Source of the DNA: Suillus spraguei
Taxonomy: Eukaryota; Basidiomycota; Agaricomycetes; Boletales; Suillaceae
Length of the DNA stretch: 64,000 bases
NCBI GenBank assembly: GCA_016800925.1
Contig: JABCPU010000287.1
Coordinates: forward strand, 23,125 to 87,124
Direction: 5' to 3'
Of this stretch, positions 35,704 through 47,141 are shown piece by piece. The notes below the pieces were generated by a model. That model was not told the DNA's origin and did not search any database. It was given only the letters and a program-made list of their open reading frames with translations. The position numbers and the translations under genes are program-made. Positions within the stretch are counted from its first letter, which is position 1. The number at the start of each line of letters is the position of its first letter.

Positions 35704-35945
35704 GGAATGTAGCAGTGGTCTAGCAAAGATGGCAATGTGATTAGTGAGATAGCTGCAGTGGTGGAAATCCTTGTGCCATGCAGAGACAACTTTCTAGCGG
35801 GATTACTAGACCATGGGAACTAGCGAGCAGTGACTGCAGGGTGCCAGTGAGGTTACTAGACTGTGCGGTGTCAGCGGTAAAGCGTAGGAATGTAGCGGTG
35901 GTCTAGCAAAGATGGCAATGTGATGTGCGAGGTAGCTGCAGTGGT
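35704..35945. repeat. Direct repeat pair of ~58 bp
   Basis: GGAATGTAGC(A/G)GTGGTCTAG and the following 40 bases occur at 35704 and again at 35887, 183 bases apart. The interval is rich in the words GCGGTA and CAGTGGT that also pervade LTR1. Noncoding part of the gag-only element. Confidence 0.7.
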
Positions 35946-36793
35946 GCTGAAGTTGCAAGAATGACAAGTGGCGGACTATCAGTGTCTGTGGTGCAAAGTG
36001 CGGTATGCCATCAGTGCGAGAACATAGCTAGTGATGCCGTGACTGCGTGCGCTTCATGGGAAAGTTGCGGTGAGCTAGCAGTAAAGTAGCAGTGATAGGG
36101 GCTTTCGCTAGGAACCCAGAATGCAAGGGAAATCTAAGTCCATGGTGACTTCGCAACTCTACTCAAAAGGTAAGGGTCCGTCAGCGGTCCAATCCGTGTC
36201 CAAATGTCTCCATGTCCATGTCCAAGTGCCAGTCATAGTCCATTTGACACCTAAGGTAAACAGTAACGTATAGTAAGTGCTTGCTCATGGTAAACAAAAA
36301 TTAAACTGATACTGCAAGTCTGTGCGAGGTTCCGCTCGTCTTGTCTTCTTCATTGTGCTATCTTTGTCTATGCCTGCGGCATTGCCGCCGGTAAGCTTCG
36401 GCGTTATCTCTTGTATTATCAATCAATAAGTGCGGTGTGCTGCCTATGCGTTCGAAGAAAAAGGTGTATAGTACTTTAGTGGTGCACGGTATTCCTTGTC
36501 CAATCGATATAGTCCTTCGTACTGTAATAAAAGTCTGTGTGCTCATTAGCGCTAAACATATGTAAGTGATGCCGTGTGGGTGTGCATTTGAAAGTGTGAA
36601 ACTGATCGCCGGTCAAAACCCAGGGTAAAACAGAGACTATCGTACGTGTGCGGTATTCTTTTCTTTGTTTTTATGATTAAGTAACGAGGGTGGTATTAGT
36701 GAATGTCAGTGGTGGTAGGATAATGAATGATGCTGTTGGGGTTTCCGCTGGTGGGTATACGTGCTTGGGTTTTTTGATGCTTGACTTCTGGGA

Positions 36794-37972
36794 TTAGCTT
36801 CTTCTTCTGCAATGGAAACCGTGTGATCTGTGTTCGTACTGCCGTAGCGCTATGCAAGCGTGCGATGGCCTGTGGTACTGTGGGACAATAGTTGGCGGAC
36901 AACTAGCAGGCGGTAGGCCGCACTTTGTTATCTGCCGCAAGAATGCATGCCAGTAGTCGATAATAAACCTTCTAGCCACGGTAAGGCTAGGAACGCAGTA
37001 TGGCCTGGTAAGACCATCGTCTTTGTGTACTAACGCAGCGGTCAACACACGGCGGTAGGCACGTGCGGTCTGCGAGTTCAGCTGAATAGCTCCTGTGGTG
37101 AACATTTCTTTAGGTGTCAGCGGTAAATGTGTGGTAACAGTCTGAGCAGTAAATGTTGCTTCTGCAGTATGCATCAGCACTTCTACTATACTATACCTTT
37201 CCAGTGATACTTCTATAACTTCTTCGCTACTAGCGCTAGCGGTCTGTGGTACTTCATCTTGAGAGTGGTCAAGCTCCGTGATCGTCAAGAGCTCTGTTGG
37301 TGAAATGTCAGTGCTAACCAAGTCAATTGCCGTTTCATCTGTTTCTTCTAGCGAGTGGTATGCATCGCTGTCTGTATAAACAGTGCAAAACACAGTGTCA
37401 TCAGTATAGCATGGTTCATTCAGGGACAAACTTTTGTCGAGCACTTGGACCGGCAGAGATGCCATATCCTCATGTGGTAGTGCTGTAGGTAGCGTAGCGC
37501 TGTCTGTACTTGGTGCCGTTAGTGATTGGTGAAACGCTGGTGGTGCGGTATCTTCGAGCAGTAGTGATACTTGTTCAGCAGTAGTGATTTCCAATGCCGT
37601 AACTTGTTGTGGTGTGTCAGCATCAGAGTGCTCAATAGTGTTTCCCTGATAGGGGTCTGCCAGCAGAGCGACTGCTTCAGTGGTAACTGTGTGGTTGAAT
37701 GTAATAGGACCACATTCTGGGTACAAGTGCAAAATAGCGTTAGCGAAGTCTACAAAGCTGTTATCATTGTATTTGTCAAGACATTCCCATACTTCTGCTT
37801 CGTCAGGATCTGCATAGCGTATAGCCGCCTTGATGTGTGCCTTCTCAGCAATGCCAGCCAAGTCTGCCAGCTCATCTACAGTAGCGAGGAACATTAGCAA
37901 TTCTCTTGGGTTGCCATCGAAGTACGGTGCCGCTGCCATGCAGTGCAGTGGCATGCAAAATCTGTCAGACAT
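36794..37972 (-). CDS. Gag-like protein of a non-autonomous LTR element
   Basis: Open frame of 392 residues from ATG 37972. The first 90 residues read as a retrotransposon gag N-terminal region: AAPYFDGNPRELLMFLATVD, then AAIRYADPDEAEVWECL and FANAILHLYPECG. The rest is Thr/Ser/Glu-rich, and a basic C-terminal part (residues about 300-392) has scattered Cys and His but no clean CCHC knuckle. No protease, RT or integrase is found on either side between the LTR1 copies, so the element would need enzymes in trans. The frame is intact, unusual among its decayed neighbours, which suggests recent mobility or selection. LTR1 and a primer-site-like sequence lie directly upstream in the same orientation. 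Confidence 0.65.
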   Translation of the reverse strand: MSDRFCMPLHCMAAAPYFDGNPRELLMFLATVDELADLAGIAEKAHIKAAIRYADPDEAEVWECLDKYNDNSFVDFANAILHLYPECGPITFNHTVTTEAVALLADPYQGNTIEHSDADTPQQVTALEITTAEQVSLLLEDTAPPAFHQSLTAPSTDSATLPTALPHEDMASLPVQVLDKSLSLNEPCYTDDTVFCTVYTDSDAYHSLEETDETAIDLVSTDISPTELLTITELDHSQDEVPQTASASSEEVIEVSLERYSIVEVLMHTAEATFTAQTVTTHLPLTPKEMFTTGAIQLNSQTARAYRRVLTAALVHKDDGLTRPYCVPSLTVARRFIIDYWHAFLRQITKCGLPPASCPPTIVPQYHRPSHACIALRQYEHRSHGFHCRRRS

Positions 37973-38062
37973 ACTTATCAGTAGCGTAGCAGTGCGGTAA
38001 TAACTGCGGTGACGAGCATGCGGTAAGCAATTAAGACAAGAACAAAACTATACCAAAGGACC

Positions 38063-38080
38063 CCCTCATGGTGGGCTCCA
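38063..38080 (-). promoter_or_regulatory. Putative primer binding site of the gag-only element
   Basis: On the minus strand, TGGAGCCCACCATGAGGG starts two bases after the LTR1 end (TTTACA-AC). The TGG start is what a tRNA 3' CCA end would pair with; the tRNA is not identified. Confidence 0.55.
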
Positions 38081-38082
38081 GT

Positions 38083-39037
38083 TGTAAAGATACAACCTAA
38101 CCTGGGCTGTAGATAAACTACCTCCTAAGTTAGTATGTGAGTCTTGCGCTCCGTCTAGTCTGCTTCACTTGTGAGAACAAGAGTGTTCGACTCTAAAGGG
38201 GGATGCCTATTAGTATGGTCAAGTTTGAGTCTAACTTATGTGCGAATGAAGCGCCGTGGTCAGCAGTAAGTTGCCGCAGTCAGCGATGATGCCGCCGGAA
38301 CTAGTGTCATGTGTAGCGGTGCTACCGTGGTCGAGATATAGTCAGAAACAGTTGCATTGAGCAAGCGATGTCGAGTGATAATATCAGCAGTAACGGTAAA
38401 GCTGCGAGCGGTGTGAAGAAACAGTAAAGAAAGCTGTGGTACTTTCAGTGGTAAAGTAGCGGTGCATGAGAAGTTCAGTCAAAATAACAGTCAAGAGTCC
38501 AGCAGTAACAGAGAACGAGCATGATAGATAGATTCATGAGCGATAAGGAACCTTAAAGACTATGTCCACTACTGGGTAGATCCAGAGCTAGACAATAATC
38601 CTGACCTATAGTACGTGCAATGGTGTAAAATCAGGTACTGTATCGTGCGGGGTACATGGTGCTTATATCCTGAATCATATGTACTCGGAATGCTCTAGGC
38701 AAGATCAGTAGCGCTGGAGTGTAGTAACCGCCGTATGTAAACATAGCACGAAGCACTGTGGCATGAGGCAACATGTAATAAGGCTTGCCGTGGAATCAGT
38801 GATAACGAACATAAAACAAACGATGCACCAAATGGAGTTATGCGGACGCGGCAAGGACATGGGAGGACATTGGTACGTGAAACATGGTGCAGTAGTCGGT
38901 ATGGTGTGCGGTAGGCATGGGATGCCACTGGTAATGCTAAAGGGGTAAGATGGCCATGGACAAGTGGTAACTCCTGTAGACGTGAGACAAGTGTCAAAAT
39001 ATGGGGTTTTAAGCCCAGCACCAATATGTTCGTTACA
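38083..39037 (-). repeat. Full-length LTR1 (minus orientation)
   Basis: 955 bp, TGTAAAGATACAACC to ATGTTCGTTACA on the plus strand; the reverse complement aligns along its whole length with the solo copy at 44669-45628. It is the 5' LTR of the gag-only element on the minus strand. Confidence 0.88.
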
Positions 39038-39150
39038 CCGCGAAGCGGTGATCTTCAGCAATCTCTGCGAACCCATTTGGCATCCTCAAGCAAGATTTAC
39101 CATCTGTCCTATGTCCATCCAGTCTTGCCAGTACGTGATGTTTTGTAAAC

Positions 39151-39781
39151 TGTAGTGCAGTCTTATTACATGTCTGCTGTGTGTTAATCCTATCCCTTCT
39201 GTTTCCGTAGCTATTCCTTAGTATAAAATTCCTAGGTACCCATACTCTTTCCTTACTTCCCTCCTATAGTACACATGGTACTTAGGAATAGTCACCATTA
39301 CCGTCACTACAAATAAAGTCCTTTACCGAAGTCACTGTCTCTAAGAATTGCCTTACTGCTGCACGCACTACCGCTCTTTACCACTTTCCTGTGCTTCACT
39401 GCTAGCGCTACCACTTTCTCACACTTCACTGCTACACTACCGCTTGTTTTACCGCAGAAGTTCCCACGCTTACCGCAGTTTTACCGCTCATACTACTGCA
39501 GTTTTACTGTTCACACTACCGCTTGTCTACTGCATTCCCACGCTTACCGCTAGTTTTACTGCAAGTTTCCCATGGAGCGGAGGTCACCACTAGCATCTCG
39601 CTACCTCCGACAGCATTCTCGCACCACAGGTTGGGCATTATTAAACTATACTAACTTAGCATTCCCTTTAGGGTCAAACATTCTTGCCTTCGCAAGTGAA
39701 GCAGACTAGGTAGAGCGCAAGACTCGCATACTAGCTCAGGCCGTGGTTTATCTACAGCCCAGGCTAGATTGTATCTTTACA
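39151..39781 (+). repeat. LTR1-related LTR remnant
   Basis: The last 140 bases (GGGTCAAACATTCTTGCCTT to TGTATCTTTACA) match the end of LTR1 in plus orientation with clear divergence. The start TGTAGTGCAG at 39151 is a guess. The middle is dense in ACCGC words (39340-39560). A TATA-like AGTATAAAATTCC is at about 39219. No target duplication found. Confidence 0.5.
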
Positions 39782-39786
39782 ACGGG

Positions 39787-41100
39787 GAGATGGCATAGAC
39801 ACTGAGCATTGCTGGGGCTTCTGGGCACAGCTTGGAGGTTTGGGGGGAGATGAGGCAGGAGGACTGGGAAAGTGTATGTCAATGGGGGTAAGGTACGTGC
39901 TGCTTGCACTTTTAGGAGAGGAAGAATCTGAATCAAACTGCTGGCGGTGGTGTCAATCTTGGTGCCATGTAATAGTGGTAACACTCAGAATAGCAGTCTT
40001 GGGTAGTCTTCTAAATGAACATATTGGTCGATGATGAAGATTTTTCTGCACAGATTGGCATAGCTGAGCAAGTTCTGCCAAGTCTCGCAACAACTCTTCT
40101 GCATCAGGAATGTTTAAGGCTATGGGGCTTGACAAGGAAGAAGGCAAAGACAGCTGCAAGAGCTCATCATCCGATGTGAGCAGAGATTCTGATATTGATT
40201 CAGAAAACGTATTGAGAAAGGCATTCAACTCGCACTGTGTGTTATCAAAATTTTCAGTTGTCTGAAATGAGGGCAGAACCTGACCCTAGGGTTAGGTCTC
40301 AGCCACGTCAGCCCCTTTGTTGGACACTGGCATCGACATGGCAGTTTTGTTGCATTCCCTCTATGTTGGAGTCAAGGTTTCGCCCTCTTGTCAACACCAG
40401 CTGAAACCATGGCCTATCCTTGATAGGGCGACCTCGCAAGGTTTATATGATGGCACAACACAACAGATCAAGGGCATTCCTAATCTGGAGAAGAAGTCAG
40501 TACATTGATTAATGGATTGTCAAAGAGCTTTACCACCAACAAGACAGATAGGAGTGCTTGATGCTTGACTGTACAATAAGCCGACCCCTCGCCTTCATGA
40601 TCTCTTTATCTGCGACCTTAAGACCACCTATAAGCACCTCCAAATAGTTTGATCAATGGATGATGACAAACCTTGATGTACATGCCCTCAAAATCTGTGA
40701 CTGGCTTGGTGAATTTGCCACCATCATCCAAGGGGCAGAGAGGCATCTCTTTGGGATGGAAGTAAGAGACCATTTTCAATGGCAATGTAAACGTCATCTT
40801 CACCAAATGCCGGGGCTTGTTGTGCGATACCTGTACCATCCATTGCCGTGACATAAGTATCCAAAAAGATGCGGAATGCATGACTGCCACATTCTGATTA
40901 GCTTGCGAAATGTAAGGATAGGTCAACAAGCGTACCTTTGATGCCCAAGTGAAGACACACAATGCCACCTTCGCATATGGATGGAGCTACACATGAGAGT
41001 CAGCCACACTTCAACACCTTCAAGTTGCACACGGACCTGGAAACCAACTGCAATATTCTGAACCCTGGGCGAGATTGTGAAGGCGGGAGCAAAGACAGCT
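39787..41100 (-). other. Coding remnants of unknown family
   Basis: Minus-strand open blocks at 40228-39953 (TFSESISESLLTSDDELLQ; LAELAQLCQSVQKNLHHRP; FRRLPKTAILSVTTITWHQD) and 40968-40618 (NKPRHLVKMTFTLPLKMV; EMPLCPLDDGGKFTKPVTDF) read like real but disconnected protein segments. They lie downstream of the Plavaka-like transposase in the same orientation. I do not recognise either and cannot join them. Confidence 0.35.
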
Positions 41101-43615
41101 GGAAGTTATAATGACACATGAGCAGTAGATACAAGTGGGATGTTCAATACCTCACTTTCACTGGCTTCAGTCTCCACTGACAAACGAGGGTTTCGCCTCA
41201 GCCACCTCAAATGCTTTTTCTGGGTGGGATTGTCAGTCATCAAATGGGTTTGAAAGGAGGGTTGAGTACACTCACCTTGTAGCTGCGGTGTACTAGTTGA
41301 TGTTGCCAGAATGTGGATGTCGTTGTTGCATGGAAGTCAGGAACAAAGGTAGTTTCAAACTTCGTGTGTCGTTGTTGTCTTCACAGCTGACCTGCAGCAT
41401 TTTAGAGAGTGGCTGGGCAGTTTTGAGAACATGAAGTTTGCAGGTCTATTGGTAGGTATTCATCATGTATGTGCTATCATGTGGCACCTACTACATAGCA
41501 TTTTTATATAGATATGTGAACCTGCAAGTCAATGTCGAAGTAAGTGATCAGCGAATGAGTGAGTGCTTGTACTGCCAGTGACTGAATTCAGACCTACCAG
41601 TATTTCAAAAAGAAAGGTCATTGAAATCTTCCTCAACTACCTCTCCTAGGTCATTGACCCCATCGTCAGACTCTCCCACATCTTCCTCATCCTCAATGTC
41701 ATCATCTTCACCCTCTGGCTCCTCATCCTCAAGGTCAACATGCATCTGCTGTTCATCATCATCCTCGTAGCCCTCATTGTCACTTCCAACTTCGTCAATA
41801 TCCATAGTCTCCACTGGTGATATTGACCTGGAGCCAGTGAGTTATCCACCTACGAGAAAAAAAATTATTGCGCTCACATTCTGATATAGTATTCTTCCCA
41901 GTCATCTAGTTCTCCATTAGGACGTGCTAACAATTTTCCATGGCGGAGTGAGCTTATGCCTCACTCAGAAGCAAATACCAGAATCAAATGAGCTCCCTGG
42001 ATTACTTGACCTGGATCAAGAAATCCAAAGGCATCATAATCTGACTCTTCCACAAATGCTACTTTGGGAAGGCGAGAGCTCTGCATGCAAGACTGGTGTG
42101 ATTTTATTGGTGCGAGCCACCTGACGTAGAGAACTTCGAGGTGCTGTTTCTTACCCCCCTCAAGCCATGCGTCCAAGTGATATATACCCATTACACGAGT
42201 GTACCAGTATGGATGGCTCGGAGTGCTTTCTCCTGAAAGCACCATCACATCTGCATATGTTCTTGGGTTGATCATATCATATTCACACCTCATGTCATAT
42301 GTCATATAGTGGACTTGCATGGTATGAACTGAGTAGATTACATTATTCGGAATGATAACTGAGTCGTGTTCCTCATCCGTGAACGTGTGGTCGCAATAAC
42401 CGATATCCATCTTATTCAGTCTATACAAAATGTAATCTTTCAATCGCAGGATAAAGTTCTGAGAGCTGTCATAAGCGAACTGGCACCAAACAGGCCAAGA
42501 GTACAATAGAAATTTACCTTGATAGCTGGATTGCCGTCATATTCCTGGAGGAACCCAAACAACGAGACTGGATTTTTCTGCCTGGTTGTGATAAAATGAT
42601 GGTCTTTCAAGTTGAATGACAGTTATGGAGCAGGAGAATCGGCCACAGACTGGTTACTGGAGGAGATGCCTGCTTCCTTGACTCGCCGTAGTACATGGCG
42701 CCTGCATTCATGCTTCACTAGCTGTGCTGATGTGTGATGTTTACTAGTCAGTGGATAGAATGATTTTAAGGCTCTGTGCATTAGCTCTCCCTAGGCACAA
42801 CTTCATAAGTGTCTTTGAGGGGTAGGAAGTGGAAAGTGCATACAATCTGAGTGGTAAAAGAATCAGTGGTCCCAAAGAATTTGATGGTATGCACATAATC
42901 ACCCATTGCATGAAACTTGTAGGTGTTTAAATTGAATGTTTTCACCTTTGGTCCGCTAGATCCTGGAGGAGCATCATGAGGTCCCACACCTTGGGCAAAC
43001 TTTTGTAGGCAAGCTGCCTTCTCCTTTGGTAACTCCACAGTGCTAAAGGCGGCGCAGGTACAATTGCGGAACTTTCGCAACTGTCTCGAGAGTTTCTTGA
43101 ACGTGTCTTTGAGGAAATTGAGCGTCGACTCTGAGTGAAGTCTTAGCTTGGCAAGAGGATGCCATTGTGCAAATCTATACAAAAGAGACTGCACAATCAC
43201 ATCATGAGGAGCAGGAAACAGTCCTTCGAACACAGGTATTGCACACTGGAGAAAGGGGTCAGTAAGCAAGGTAGAGAACATAATCAAGTATGGGGCAACG
43301 ACCTACAATATGTCTTCAAAATCTTGTGTGGCCAGTTTCGTCATCTTGGACGTGTTGTTTGTGAAGGTTCGAATTACACCACTCCTGAAAGTTGGAATCT
43401 GGCAAAATCTGCAGTGCAATATGATTTGTTAATCATTACATTGTGGAGATTTTGTATGTGCCACATACCTGGAGTCTAAGGTTGCGACTAGTCGATCTCC
43501 CCCTGGGAGCGAATAAAGGATCCTGATAAGGTAAGTAAAGAGCACCTTCCAAGTCCCTAACTCGCATTCATGCATGAAGTCCACAATCAACATCCGAAAT
43601 GGGTCAAGGCCCAAC

Positions 43616-44090
43616 TGTTACGAACTGGGATGGCGTCACCAGCAACAGTGAAAAGACACAGACAGTCTGCTGGGGAGTTCTACAATGTTCAAAAGAGAAC
43701 AAGATAAAAGTACAAGGAACACATTCCAAGTACTATCAAGGGTTCTGCCTCAAAGACAAGTCTAAGAGGTTCTTTGAGAATAGAGACTAAGGCTAAGGAG
43801 TGCTTAGACTTAGAGACAATTCAGACGACTTAGGTTGGAGGCCTAAGCGAAGGATGTTCCAGGTAAAACCCAGTAAGATTAAAGTAAAGTATACAAGCAT
43901 AATACAACGTGCTTAAATAGGCCAATATGTGCGCACGGACCAAGAGAGACATGAGAACGTAAGTGCATATCCAAAGAAGGAAGGCAACTATAGTACAGAT
44001 GCGTTGAGCATATGAGTCAGAGTCAAGTTATGTAATATACATGTAAATGGGACAAAGATAGAATGAATAGGGGCACGTACGACTGTAACA
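43616..44090 (+). mobile_element. Intact solo LTR2
   Basis: 475 bp from TGTTACGAACTGGGATGGCG to CGTACGACTGTAACA, flanked by the 5-bp duplication CCAAC (43611-43615 and 44091-44095). It splits the transposase between VEQLGAL and GLDPFRM; removing the LTR and one CCAAC restores an uninterrupted frame. Confidence 0.93.
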
Positions 44091-44668
44091 CCAACGCTCC
44101 CAGCTGCTCAACAAATTTGTTCTGTGAGTTACTAGTTTGAGCCGGTATGATGAGGGGCTCAGAATTTGCACTTACTAAGACAGGTACCCAAGAGCCCTCT
44201 CCAAGTGTCTCTTCAACCTTCACACCATCTACAGTATTTCCCCACTTGTACATGTACTTTCGCGCCTTAATAACAGTAGTCTCAACATAGACTCGAAGAT
44301 CTTTGATACGGTTCTTCATGTCCTTGATGAGGCCTAGAGAAGAAAACATCTTTTCAGAATGAGACAATGGGGACATGGGCACAGGCCCATATCTTTGATC
44401 GTAGCAATTAAAACCCTGAGACCTTATACATTTTCAAGACAGAACACACTTTTCAGGGTAATCAGCTGAGGACATGAATATACAAGGAAATATCCTGCGC
44501 ATGACACTATCAGCACATTTCAATACAATACCATGATGATATGCATGAAGAAAATCTTGATATAACAGGATGTCCCAGCACACGTGGAATAACATAACTC
44601 GCGTTGGCAGTGTGTGTAAAGGGCAGCTGTGCCACTTTTTGATATCTGAGGGAAGTTGCTCAGAATGT

Positions 44669-45628
44669 TGTAATGAACATATTGGCGCTGGGCTTAAAAC
44701 CCCATCTTTTGACACTCGTCTCACATCTATAGGAGTCACCACTTGTCCATGGCCGTCTTACCCCTTTAGCATTACCAGCGGCATGCCATGCCTATCGCAC
44801 ACCGTACCGACTACTGCACCATGTTCCATGTACTGATGTCCTCCCATGTCCTTGCCGCATCCGCATAGCTCCATTTGGTGCATCGTTTGTTTTATGTTCG
44901 TTATCACTGATTCCATGGCAAGCCTTATTACATGTTGCCTCGTGCTGCAGTGCCTCGTGCTATGTTTACATAAGGTGGTTACTACACTCCAGCGCTACTG
45001 ATCTTGCCTAGAGCATTCTGAGTACATACGATTTAGAATATAAGCACCACGTACCCTGCACGATACAGTACCTGATTTTACCCCATTGCATGTACTATAG
45101 GTCAGGATTATTGTCTAGCTCTGGATCTACCCAGTAGTAGACTTAGTGTTTAAAGTTCCTTATCACTCATTAATCAATCACACTCGTTCTCCATTACTGC
45201 TGGCATACTGCTGGACTTTTGATTGCTATTTTGACTGAACTTCTCATGCACCACTACTTTACCACTGAAAGTACTGCAGCCTTCTTTACTGTTTCATTGC
45301 ACTGCTTGCGACCTTACTGCTACTGCTGATATCACTGCTTGTCACCGCTCACTTGATGTTACTGTTTCAAGTATTATCTTGACCAAGGTAGCTCCACTAC
45401 ATACGACGCTAGTTCCGGCAGCATCATTGCTGACCGCGGCAACTTACCGCTGACTACGACACTACATTCACACATTGGTTTGCTCGAACTTGACCATACT
45501 AACAGGCATCCCCCTTTAGGGTTGAATGCTCTTGTTTTGCAAGTGAAGCAGACTAGATGGAGCGCAAGACTCACATACTAACTTAGGAGGTAGTTTATCT
45601 ACAGCCCAGGTTAGGTTGTATCTTTACA
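44669..45628 (+). mobile_element. Solo LTR1
   Basis: 960 bp from TGTAATGAACATATTGGCGC to TGTATCTTTACA. It lies in the transposase gene; directly joining the flanks gives the plausible LPDKIKDILSNFPQISK. No 5-bp duplication is visible on either side, unlike the LTR2 insertions. Confidence 0.85.
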
Positions 45629-47141
45629 ACATCTTTTATTTTATCAGGCAGCTGATATGTGATTAGAAGAGATGCTTCAAGGTACAAATGGGCGACTCAC
45701 CGATGGCAAAAATCCCACAAGGTGGCATGTGCCAGACTTTGGAGCAGAATGTGTGTACTTTGTCAGGTTTCCAAAGTACATATACAAATGCCAGGCCTTT
45801 GCCATCCCGAAGTTTGCAAGATGTGTAGCATCTGAAAAAACATAAGCCCAGCAACTACCCTTTTCAATCCACATCCTGGCTCTTTTGGGAGCTTCTGTAC
45901 CTCGTCCTGGGCAGCCATCCAAGAGTCAGAGGTATATAACTCGTCATATATACGTTCTTTGTGACTGTCCAATGGATCTTTCCACAGGCACTTGAAAGGC
46001 AAAAGGTGGAATGCGCTTGCTTAAATATCCATGAAAGCTGACCGAATGACTTCAACGAGGGGACGGAAATGGAGTTCGGGTATGGTAAAAGGTCTTGCAT
46101 CGTGCTCCTTTGATTTCGTAGGAATCTTGATCGTAACACTAGCCTGCATCCAGTCATCTGGAAACTCAATCTTCTTCCCACTAAGGTCACTGTCTAATTC
46201 TCATAAACTCCTTCGCACTGAGAAGTCCTGTAAGTGCTTCAAGTCGAAATCTTCTGCTAATATCACATCTTTCACAAGACATGCAACTTCAGCCTCGGAC
46301 TTCTTATTGCTGCCAGAATTCATCCAAGACATGAGTCAATAGATCAACATGTTTGGAAAGGGGTAAGGAGGTGGGAGAACATCAGGTGGATCAGTCTCTG
46401 TCACGGTGATGGTTGGACATGTCTTGGAAAGTAGCATAGACGGGACAAATCTATCTGGTTCAAAGGATGGGCGCCGAGGGTATAGGCGGCAAAGTCCAAG
46501 AGGGTTGAAGGTTGTTTGTAGTGTGTCTCATAACATCAACAGAACTTTCCAGATTCTAGACTGAGGTGGGACCACGGTATTCCGAGTGGGTGACTTGGAA
46601 GCATTGAAAATGTCTGAGTTATTAAGGTCCTCGTCAGAAAAAGGAATGTCCTCAAAAGCTTTAGGCACTCGTCTGAGAGGATGTGAAGGTTCTTCTGACG
46701 AACCTGAGAGGGTTCAGAAGTTAACTTGAGGAGCCCAAAGACTCAGACATACCAATGTCAAACTGCCGTTGCTCCGAGTCCGAGAGTTTCTGCAAATGCT
46801 TGGGGACCGTGGTTGCACTAGCCTGAGACATGGCTCCAACCTGAATGGGTTGGAGTGGTTACTATTCTCCACATGCTGTTGAATGGGCATCATTTTCTAA
46901 AAATAAAGCTGTTATAACTACCATGATTAAGACAGTACTATAGAAGATGGCTCACCTTGACAACTCGGAAGGAACTGGCTGAGCTCATTCTGGCAGCCTT
47001 TTTCGCCCTTTCTTGTCTTTTATGGTGAGCTTGAACTTGGGATTTGCGGTATAATTGGCATGTTGCACGATGCCTATTGAGCCCTTGACTGTTAGTGGTT
47101 ACCTTCCCCCACGAGCAGCCAGGAGCATCACAGTATACCAT

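Larger units (their letters stand above)
41605..47141 (-). pseudogene. Plavaka-like (CACTA-type) transposase gene, broken by two solo LTRs
   Basis: Minus strand, starting at ATG 47141. The blocks in order are: N-terminal zinc-finger-like CDAPGCSWGKVTTNSQGLNR with HRATC (47141-46938); SVTIKIPTKSKEHDARPF and ELHFRPLVEVIRSAF (about 46180-46040); KERIYDELYTSDSWMAAQ, RVVAGLMFFSDATHLANFG, AWHLYMYFGNLTKY (46000-45680); LTR1 insertion; FLHAYHHGIVLKCADSVMRR, MSSADYPEK (44740-44440) and MKNRIKDLRVYVETTV (44330); LTR2 insertion; LGLDPFRMLIVDFMHECELG with a catalytic-type D-x-MH (43610-43560); CAIPVFEGLFPAPH, AKLRLHSEST, YKFHAMGDY, FFGTTDSFTTQ (43287-42800); HPYWYTRVMGIYHLDAWL, LEVLYVRWLAP (42230-42110); an Asp/Glu-rich C-terminus (41850-41605). 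Several frames are broken. The family call rests on remembered motifs of fungal Plavaka transposases and related hypothetical proteins. Confidence 0.65.

Noticed and set aside
41605..47141. KDZ-type transposase
   Set aside because: No CxC cysteine cluster or SWIM-type motif seen; the VDFMHE and LPFKCLW-type blocks fit the Plavaka-like group better, although the family call remains from memory.
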